Shown here piece by piece: positions 56,888 through 64,000 of a stretch of DNA of 64,000 nt. Origin of the DNA: Bedellia somnulentella (lineage: Eukaryota > Arthropoda > Insecta > Lepidoptera > Bedelliidae); the NCBI GenBank assembly GCA_963576735.1, contig OY755173.1, positions 18,632,873-18,696,872 on the forward strand. The letters are read 5' to 3'. The stretch's first letter is position 1; every line of letters begins with the position of its first letter. Below the pieces are notes generated by a model that did not search any database, had not been told where the DNA came from, and saw nothing but the letters and a program-made list of their open reading frames with translations. The position numbers and the translations under genes were made by a program.

Positions 56888-56975
56888 ACGACGTCCGTGG
56901 CCGAATGCATAGGTAACTAGCTTCTCGGTCCAGAGGTTGCAGAGTTGATCCCCGCTGAGACCAACAGTTTGAGAT
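56888..56975 (+). repeat. tRNA-derived SINE head remnant
   Basis: CGTCCGTGGCCGAATGCATAG (box A-like) and GCAGAGTTGATCCCCGCTGA (box B missing one base). Confidence 0.5.
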
Positions 56976-57363
56976 GAGCATAAATTATAGTATTTTAGTC
57001 TTGGATGTTATTTATATATTATATAATAATAAATATATCGTTAAGTTAGTATCCCAGAATACAAGTTCTATTTAGTTAAGGACTTACACCATCTGTGTTA
57101 CAGAGGTGGGGAAGAAAAATGAAGTTTAACATATCTATGCATATGACAGCCCCTAACAGTGAAAAAAATTATTTATACGTGAAGAAAACACTTTCGATCT
57201 ATTTTAACGAAAATTCGGTGGACGGACGAAAACATAATTTAGGTAATATTCAGAAGGATTGTTTATTAAATCATGCATAAAAAATGCAATTCATGCATGC
57301 AATGCATAAAGTGCATTACACTCACAACCAAGTATTTGACTTGGCACGTTTTAATTTTTTGCC
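56976..57363. other. No gene seen
   Basis: AT-rich; a cluster of ATGCAT words at about 57268-57310. Confidence 0.45.
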
Positions 57364-57630
57364 ACTGCTGTGTAGTCTCGGTTTAAAATAGCATTAACCC
57401 TTTTCTAAGAGACGAATTAGGATGATGGGACTTTTCAAGTGATTGTTTGGAGTTTTAACACCAACAACCTTTATTAAACTATCTTTTCCCCAATCGATTT
57501 CCCAAAGAGGTTGAAGAATTTCTAATTTTGAAAAAAAATACGAATTAACAGCATTTTTTTCGCATTTTTTGCTTAACTGTCAAAAGTGGCTGAAGAATTT
57601 CAAATTCTGAAGGTCCTTTCTATACTAATA
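57364..57630 (+). repeat. Family A retroposon, old, partly duplicated
   Basis: GCTGTGTAGTCTCGGTTTAA to GAAGAATTTCTAATTTTGA, then a second TCAAAAGTGGCTGAAGAATT. A minus-strand A scrap follows (57631-57685). Confidence 0.75.
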
Positions 57631-57686
57631 GTTATAAATCACTAAAAGAGTAGCCAGAGCTTCCAAATTAGAATTTTCTGAGGCTT

Positions 57687-57980
57687 ATGCCCGCTTCGCC
57701 AGAAAAACATTGTAAAATAAAGCAGGGTTATTGGCACAACTTATGTGTACGTATATCGCAGACACTTGTAGGGCGCTGCGCCCAAAGCAATCAAATTAAA
57801 CCGCGGCCGGTCAGTTTACCAGCTTACACGCCACAGCTACATAACATACGTAAAGTACTTTGTGAGGGTAACTTTGCAAACAATTGTGACAAGTCAAACA
57901 AAATTAGACAAAACGACACAGTAATGATGACTTTGGTGGTGTCTGAGGATGTATTGATGGGATTTGATATAAAGATTTAA
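57687..57980 (+). CDS. Hypothetical 97-codon ORF
   Basis: MPASPEKHCK..., with a balanced composition and four cysteines, in unique sequence between repeats. No motif, splice site or promoter supports it. More likely chance than a gene. Confidence 0.12.
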   Translation: MPASPEKHCKIKQGYWHNLCVRISQTLVGRCAQSNQIKPRPVSLPAYTPQLHNIRKVLCEGNFANNCDKSNKIRQNDTVMMTLVVSEDVLMGFDIKI

Positions 57981-58011
57981 GTTCTACAGAATAACTTAGG
58001 GCTTAGAATAA

Positions 58012-58225
58012 AAGCTGTGTATTGTCGGCTTAGAATAGCACTACCCCATTTATTCCGGTGGGTGTACGTAAGAGGCGACTAACGGTATTGGGGGTTATTA
58101 AGGGATTTTTGGGCGTTGCGGTTGGAGACCCATCACCAACAACCTTTATTCTAACATCTTTTCCCCACTCAGCTTCCAAAAGTGGCAGCTCTGGCTACCC
58201 CTTTAAGGGATTTATAGCCGTGAGT
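58012..58225 (+). repeat. Family A retroposon, tail replaced
   Basis: GCTGTGTATTGTCGGC to AGCCGTGAGT; the expected TATG tail is cut by the transposon that starts at 58226. Confidence 0.93.
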
Positions 58226-60680
58226 CAAGTAACAAAGAGTCATGTAATTTTAAATTATATCATTAAACAGCCGTATATACACTATATAAGAAGCTGTATG
58301 TCACCTAACTATGATGTAATGGAATTACTGTCACTATTTAGCTATATATGCTAATTAGACATATTAACCAATCATATAATGCCGTATATTATAAATAATA
58401 ACACAGCTTTAACACAGCGCTATAACAGCTTTCAATGCCAATGTTATATGACAACTTATCTTGTATAAATGTTGTCTTAAACTTGGCTATAGGCCTAAAT
58501 AGTGATATTAGTTAAAAAAAGACACTTCTACAGTTTAGTGATGTAATAAATGCGGTCTCTACGTCTATAGATCAAGTTAGCGTTATAACAATTCTTCACA
58601 TAACTTATTATTTCTAATTGGTCACATAAAAGTGTCGCGGTATCTGTTATATCTCTGGTGTTGTATAACAGCTTTGTAAATCTTTTTACATTACTAAGTA
58701 GCATCCAGATTGAGGGTCTTGTTCACTTATAGTTCTAAATATGAGTTGTGTTATAAATGTGTTAATTGCTGCTGTTATAGTGCTAAACTTTGACATATTG
58801 GCAGCGAGTGCGACACTAAATCTCTAATACGTGTTATAAAAGTTGCATTGGTACTTTTACACAATCGATGTTTCTCAAAGTCACATTACAGTAAAATAAT
58901 TAAAATTAATAGAGCTAATTTAATTATGGATTACAAAGATTGGAAACGTTTTAAAAGAAGTGGTAATTATCGGAGGAAAGTATTGAAACGATGCAATGAA
59001 AACAGTTAGTTTAGCTTCAACTATCAGTTTCAAAAACTCCGATATAAATAAAGCACGTACCTACAAAAGCAGTGAGGGTTCCGTAGGAGCTTCGATTTTT
59101 TTACAACCCAATAAACCAGAAAGCGATACATTTAGTTCTTCCGATGACGAGGGCGCCGACAAATTGCAGGAATTCAGTGAGCAGTTGAAGGTTTGGGCAA
59201 TTGAATACAATATTTCTCACCAAGCACTTAAAAAATAGTACAAATAATAGACAAACCTCTTCCAAATATTCTGTCTACAAGAATGCCTAATATTATATTT
59301 ACAAAGTCTTCCTGCTTTGCCTACTACAGTTTCACTGAACTTTAATATAGATGGTTTACCAGTCTATAAAAGCTCAAAACTACAACTATGGCCGATATTG
59401 TGTAACATTTTTGAGCTGTCGACGCTACCTCCAATCAACTCTTTCAATTATTTGTCTCTTGAATTGACGACAACGGTTCGTAGGTTAGGTATGTATTAAT
59501 AATGTAATCAGTTTATTGATGTATGTAGTATGTAATCTGAGTTGACGGCGGCGCAGCGGGCAGCGGCAGTGACTTTATTGAAGATGTGCACAAAATTCAC
59601 ATTCGTCAATCATGTAATGGTCGTATGCTGCTGCATAATTACAAAATTGACACCAAAAAAAATTCAAGAATGGTAAAAAGTAAACATTCGTATTTTCTAA
59701 TTTGAAGTGTTCCGGCAATATTTCACTATTAACGTGACCACAACCGATACAATGTTTAGACAATACAAAATGGGTCTATTTCCAAGGCCACTCCAGCAAA
59801 GAAAGGGTAAAATGATCCTTCGTCAAAAAGCAATCAACGTCCATATACATAATTACTATGGCACCCTGAAACAACAAGACAAATTTATTTTTTAAAAAGT
59901 TTAGAAAATACGTGTTATGTAAGTAATTAAAATTAAAATGTGGTTTTCGTAATTCTGTAAGGAACCCTAATTCATCAACCCAAATCAACCGCCATTTTAT
60001 TTTTCAATCCTTACATTACTAACTAGTCACATAAGAGATGCAAGATGGCAAATCACAATTTTTTGCATAATTTTACTTGTAAATCGACGTCAAAATGAAG
60101 GCGCATTTAAAAATAAACACACACTTCGTACTAGTTACTCAGTAAAATTTGCACCGCACTTTCTATCACTGTACAATTACACCACAACACCTATATTCAA
60201 TACGCAACAATACCTAGCTACGCCATTACGGTAACGTAGAAATATAAAAAACACAACTGTACTCACCTTGGTAAACAAATCCTTTTATTTTTTCCAGAGG
60301 AATAATCAAACTTGTCGTGCGATGCGCTGTTTTCATCGTAGAGTGTTGTATAAAAGTGTTTTGCGCACTGTTATAGGTCAAAGTTGTGATGTAATGTGAT
60401 CTTTGTAACCATTATAACACTAAGGAGTGATGTAAAGACGTTTTGATCACTATTATAGGACTAATGAGTGACAAGCTGCAACTTTACATGACTGTTAAAG
60501 AAGTTATACGAAATTCAATAGAGCTATTACAAAGCTACTACGTCACTGTTTAGTCATGTAAAGTGCGCCTTTTCCTGGGCGTATAAGCGCTTATAGTACT
60601 GTTATAGGCCTGATTTCATACATTAAATAGAGGCGCAAACTCGCTTATAGAGCTCTTATGTGACGCCTTTTTGTTACTTG
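58226..60680 (+). mobile_element. 2.45-kb DNA transposon with subterminal motif arrays
   Basis: The inverted ends CAAGTAACAAA (58226-58236) and TTTGTTACTTG (60670-60680) bound the element. The subterminal zones (about 58.4-58.9 and 60.3-60.65 kb) repeat short words such as TGTTATAG, CTATAGGCCT and TTGTATAA many times in both orientations, as in CACTA/EnSpm-like elements. Degenerate transposase frames lie between. It interrupts a family A tail, so it is younger than that copy. No clear target duplication. Confidence 0.75.
58927..59499 (+). pseudogene. Transposase remnant of the 58.2-kb element
   Basis: Three consecutive frames. MDYKDWKRFKRSGNYRRKV (58927) is followed by a Ser/Asp-rich linker ending EYNISHQALKK (to 59238). 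A frame at 59317 reads VSLNFNIDGLPVYKSSKLQL and then WPILCNIF. The FNIDGLPxxKSS...WPIL block is a hallmark of a transposase family found in many insects and related in pattern to tnp2 of EnSpm/CACTA; I assign it from pattern memory. The downstream catalytic part is not readable, so it is inactive. Confidence 0.6.
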
Positions 60681-60689
60681 GATGTATGA

Positions 60690-60782
60690 ATGTATGTTAG
60701 AATAGAACTAACCCATTTCTATCCGCAGGTGCCTTTTGAGGCTACTTGGCGTTTTGGAGATTTTTTTTTGCGATGACACTGC
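60690..60782 (+). repeat. Family A 5' fragment, old
   Basis: TTAGAATAGAACTAACCCAT, then GGTGCCTTTTGAGGCTACTTGG-like sequence. Confidence 0.6.
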
Positions 60783-60837
60783 ACATACATAAAAAAACAA
60801 TCATTTGTTTTACAATTAATTTAAATTTCCACGGTGG

Positions 60838-60975
60838 ACACACCTAGACCAAATAGAGTGTGTGCTCAACAAAGCCGGCGTCCGAAGTATAAAGCATAAA
60901 AGAGCATGTATGAGAAGAGGATCTATAGACTCTGCCTACCCCAATGGGAACAATGGGCGTGAGTATAAGTAATTA
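60838..60975 (+). repeat. Family C LINE 3' end, internally deleted
   Basis: GACACACCTAGACCAAATAG, GCATAAAAGAGCATGTATG, CTCTGCCTACCCCAATGGGA, GGGCGTGAGTATAAG. Confidence 0.82.
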
Positions 60976-61229
60976 AGTAATATATATTTTAAATTATGAA
61001 ACATTTTCTTGTAGTTCCGTTACATACACTAAACGAATTAAGTTGCGTAGTAATGCCATAGGATTTAGTATTCATTATAATGTAAATTCTTGTTGTTTAA
61101 GCTTTATGTTTTAATAGAAGCTACATATTATTTATTCAAATTTTACAATAAAAAAAATATTTACAATGATAGTATAAAAATTAAAAATTAAATTATAGCT
61201 AAATATGTTTATACATATTACAAACAAAA

Positions 61230-61990
61230 AATTTCGTGAAATTCATCGTTCTCGGTGTAGGGTAACGTGCCCAATATTCAAGCAGCATTTTCCTCTTTGG
61301 ATGGCCAAACTAATGCGTTGGCCGAAGTAGCTACCAGCTCTAGGGTCACACTTCCACAAGGCTAGCGGACAGTTATTTAAAGATTAGCCGCGCCTTGTTG
61401 CCCCATGGGCCAAGAGTTTCAACGGCGAAAGGTATAAAATGATAGTCATTTTTTAAAACTGAGTATTTATCCGGGTCGGCAGCAGCACCTGCCCGCGCTG
61501 CCGACCCGGATAAATGGCAAGGCGCCTGAGTGTCGACACAGGTTGCATCCCATATCAGCGCCCTGCCATTTCTCCAAGGCAACAAAGTCATACCATCGGG
61601 TCTCTTGCCATCGTCCCGCATTAAACCAGGAGGTTCCAAGGTCGCTGGCACGTGGGCGCTGACAAGAGCCCGACGGATAATATCATTTAGGGCAGCGTGT
61701 CCTGACAGGTGACCTGCACTGCGGGGGCATGAAAGTCCATCTCGTGGCCCCATTGGTCAACCTGTACTCCACAGCAACAGCGATCAATTTCAATGATTCT
61801 GGCACCAACTCTCAAACATACTCCCAAACAAAAAGTCGACCTGTCCAGTAACGTACCAATCGCCTCAGAAGGTAATGCATTCAACCAGTATCCCGACTCA
61901 AGCTCCATAGAGGCCATGAGACGAGCACGCTGTGCAGGATCGGAAGCAGAGTTCAAGAGGTTTAAAGTAAACTTCGTAGCTACCTTTATA
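61230..61990 (-). pseudogene. Retroelement C-terminal domain (RPDG...WDATCVDT family), frameshifted
   Basis: Read on the minus strand in order: SASDPAQRARLMASMELESG and WLNALPSEAIGTLLD (from 61956), [11 protein letters not shown], then after a one-base shift near 61745 [64 protein letters not shown] and VETLGPWG (to 61373). In another frame, SYFGQRISLAIQRG follows at about 61331-61290. The same motif order occurs in C-terminal parts of uncharacterised retroelement proteins of cnidarians, molluscs and arthropods. The C/H cluster followed by RPDG...WD resembles a zinc knuckle plus PD-(D/E)XK-like nuclease (inference). GC-rich against AT-rich flanks, so probably a recent arrival, but disabled. 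Confidence 0.7.
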
Positions 61991-61993
61991 CGC

Positions 61994-62156
61994 TAGATAT
62001 TACAGCCGCTCGTACTGCGTACGTCGTGGTAGCATAATTATTTAAACTTCAAATCTCGTGGTTTAAAACAGATATCTCTTTCACAATTCCAAATTATCGT
62101 ATATGTTCAACTCTTTCTATCCAATGAGCTCACGATATAATTATAAGCGTGCTAAG
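61994..62156 (+). mobile_element. Family D MITE, copy 7
   Basis: CGTGGTTTAAAACAGATATC core and AAGCGTGCTAAGCCCC right end; the left end is rearranged. Confidence 0.75.
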
Positions 62157-62163
62157 CCCCAGC

Positions 62164-62300
62164 CGGGCAAGCACGATCGCACTTTTTATCGTCACAATAT
62201 CGATTAGAATGAGATGACAGTATACGATACTAAGTGCGAAAGAGATGGCTGTTTTATACCACGTGATTTCTAGTTAAAAGGTCGCTCGTACTAGCGATGC
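62164..62300 (-). mobile_element. Family D MITE, copy 8 (inverted neighbour)
   Basis: GGGCAAGCACGATCGC to CGCTCGTACTAGCGATGC. It joins copy 7 tail to tail within about 8 bp. Confidence 0.87.
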
Positions 62301-62568
62301 AGGTTAGTTGAAGTTGCGGCGTCGACTTATAGTCTAGTCAACCCAACTCTAAGAAAGTTAAGTGACAAGCTAATTTAAAACAGAGTTTACGATGCGCCTA
62401 CGCACTCTTTCTGTATGGTTTTATTGATCCCAATAACTACGCCCACACCACAACATGTCACCAGATGAATAAAAATATATTTAATAATACTTATATTGTT
62501 ATGACGGAGTAATAAATGAATTTTGTATCTTAATTTATGCGTACTTATTATTTACTTACACAGTAGCG
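62301..62568. other. No gene seen
   Basis: AT-rich unique sequence. Confidence 0.5.
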
Positions 62569-62712
62569 ACATACATACATATACTCACGGCCAAATGGCT
62601 CAAAAAGGGGTTAGAGCCGTTAGAGCTATGAACTCCTTAGCCACATTTGGAAGTTGATAGGGGAGAAGATGGTAAAATAAAGTATCGTTTGTAATGGGTC
62701 TCCAAACGCATA
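62569..62712 (-). repeat. Family A retroposon, 5'-truncated
   Basis: (CATA)n, ACTCACGGCC to GGTCTCCAAACGCAT, where the next inverted repeat starts. Confidence 0.85.
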
Positions 62713-62721
62713 CATAAAAAT

Positions 62722-63329
62722 AATTTTTAACAAAAAGAAAACCGACTTCATAGTCGGAAAAACAACCGAAAATAAACAATCTAGTACTAAAAAGTACGAA
62801 ATAAGTATTTTAGTTGAATATGAGTACTGTGATTAATACCTTAGCAATTTCTTTATTCCACACGCGTTTGTTCAACCTACCTAAATATTACAATTCTCTT
62901 AAATTGATTTGTGAGCCGGTGCCAGCCTCGAGTAGTATTGTGTATAAGTGTAAGTATAAGTGTGTATTTCGCACTTCATATACATGTAAAATGTAGGGTA
63001 CCTTGTAGTTGTAGGGTAAATTGATTGTTGTACGTATTACCATTAAAAACGTTAGGCGATAGATATATATTGTTTAGATTGTAATAATCAGAGATAGATA
63101 GTAGGGTGAATTTACTTTTGTTTGACTGGCCCCGACTCAAAAATTAATTTAAGAGAATTGTAATATTTAGGTAGGTTGAACTAACGCGTGTGAAATAAAG
63201 AAATTGCTAAGGTATTAATCACAGTACTCATATTCAACTAAATTACTTATTTCGTACTTTTTAGTACTAGATTGTTTATTTTCGGTTGTTTTTCCGACTA
63301 TGAAGTCGGGTTTCTTTTTGTTAAAAAAT
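62722..63329. mobile_element. Foldback-type element, 204-bp arms
   Basis: Arms 62722-62925 and 63126-63329 match as reverse complements with few mismatches (outer TTTTTAACAAAAAGAAAACC, inner GTGAGCCGGTGCCAG). The spacer is about 200 bp. The ORF in the left arm is incidental. A run-through transcript would fold into a long double strand. Confidence 0.88.
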
Positions 63330-63533
63330 ATTTTATTTTACGAGTTTTAGAGATGGGTAGACCTGGCAAAGATACCTCTGGGATGAGGAAGCGACGGTTA
63401 CTGTATTATTCTTCGTATTTCCGGTATTTCTATTATAGTACGATATTAAATAGGCTCAACCATATTTAACCTTACATTGTTCTTAAAATCCCTCGAAAGG
63501 CGATGGTCTACAATTCTACATCTCAAGAAAGAC
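63330..63533. other. No gene seen
   Basis: AT-rich unique sequence. Confidence 0.5.
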
Positions 63534-63708
63534 TCAAACGTTCACGCCGAATATCCCTGAAGGGGTTAGCAGAGGTAGTAATACTTCTGAATATCACATG
63601 ACATTGTCACCTGTTGTTCAGAGTACCCACGATTTGCTTAGGCAGTGTTCTCAGGTTATACAGGGCAGGCCTATCGGCGTTTTGAACAAATACACTGTCA
63701 CATGATTG
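63534..63708 (-). repeat. Family B SINE, 5'-truncated, diverged
   Basis: AACGTTCACGCCGAATATCC, CCTGAAGGGG hairpin, to ACACTGTCACATGATTG. Confidence 0.9.
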
Positions 63709-64000
63709 TGAGTTTCGACAGTCCCCTCGATTTCCTGGGATGCCATCATCAGATCCTGGTCTCACGGTACTTTCTCAGCAACAATAACATAACAAAAGAA
63801 ATGTTTAGTGAACCTGTACTTCCTTCATAAAAGCTACGAAGAGGAGTATAAATCTATATAGAATGTGGAAAGAACTGTTTCCTAATACCTAGTGATTGAG
63901 GACCCACACTTTCCATCATCAGCTCAGCAGCATAACAATATGATTTTCAGAAGCAAATGCCAATATAAGTTCAGAAAATATGTAAAACGTGGTACATTTG
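63709..64000. other. Unassigned sequence, part possibly repetitive
   Basis: CCTCGATTTCCTGGGATGCC and ATCATCAGATCCTGGTCTCA resemble phrases common in lepidopteran repeats, but I cannot assign a family. The rest is AT-rich to the window end. Confidence 0.3.

Noticed and set aside
58058..58354. 98-codon plus ORF
   Set aside because: Runs across a family A copy and the end of the transposon; no independent support.
59575..59763. 62-codon minus ORF with CxxC pairs
   Set aside because: Antisense to the transposase region; the cysteine spacing fits no zinc-finger family I know.
62814..62996. 60-codon ORF in the foldback arm
   Set aside because: Lies in the inverted-repeat arm; the mirrored arm does not keep the frame.

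Overview
This is a eukaryotic window with AT-rich unique sequence packed with transposable elements. It has no bacterial operons, rRNA or CRISPR. The repeats point to a moth or butterfly (Lepidoptera). Evidence: about 1-kb non-autonomous Helitrons starting TCTATACTTATAATAAATC, carrying an internal (GTCT)n tract and ending near GGGACGATCCACTAG; a swarm of short retroposons containing CGTAAGAGGCGACTAA; and RTE- and Jockey-like LINE fragments of the kind common in that order. The species cannot be named from this.

The only good evidence for a cellular gene is at the left end (about 1.5-1.95 kb, + strand). A GC- and CpG-rich block there holds an initiator, an MTE-like motif and a DPE at the exact canonical spacing, an ATG-free leader, an ORF starting at 1681, and two strong 5' splice donors (1675 and 1778). 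I read it as the 5' end of an unrecognised gene whose first intron may cover much of the window. A possible acceptor lies near 27.76 kb. Everything else is intron or intergenic sequence with repeats.

Repeat families used below. Family A (about 47 recognisable pieces): a retroposon of about 250 bp, 5' end GCTGTGTAGTGTCGGCTTAG, 3' end TATAGCCGTGAGTATATG plus (TATG)n, often with 8-15 bp target duplications. Family B (about 18): a tRNA-derived SINE of about 350 bp, head CCGTGATAGCCCAGTGGGTA, box B GTTCAAATCC, tail (TTATG)n. Family C (about 13): about 230 bp, the coding 3' end of a LINE (peptide motifs GRPRRT and WRSIVSAYP), also ending in (TATG)n. A, B and C share the same 3' hairpin and tail design, which suggests one LINE machinery mobilises all three. 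Family D (8): a palindromic MITE of about 135 bp. Family E (2): a MITE of about 200 bp. F and G: unclassified repeats with two copies each.

Larger elements: three related Helitrons (10.1, 39.6 and 55.1 kb), one of which splits a LINE reverse transcriptase ORF exactly between A and T; a 2.07-kb hAT relic (33.6-35.7 kb) with an 8-bp target duplication and two nested insertions; a 2.45-kb DNA transposon (58.2-60.7 kb) with inverted ends and transposase remnants; a 128-bp perfect inverted repeat beside a 122-bp tandem array (41.5-42.4 kb); a 204-bp-arm inverted repeat (62.7-63.3 kb); and a tRNA-like gene inside an inverted repeat (37.75-37.99 kb). Several nests (A in B, A in A, LINE in A, LINE in B, D in C, E in F) give relative insertion ages. 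No host gene set works together here; the layout records successive mobile-element invasions.
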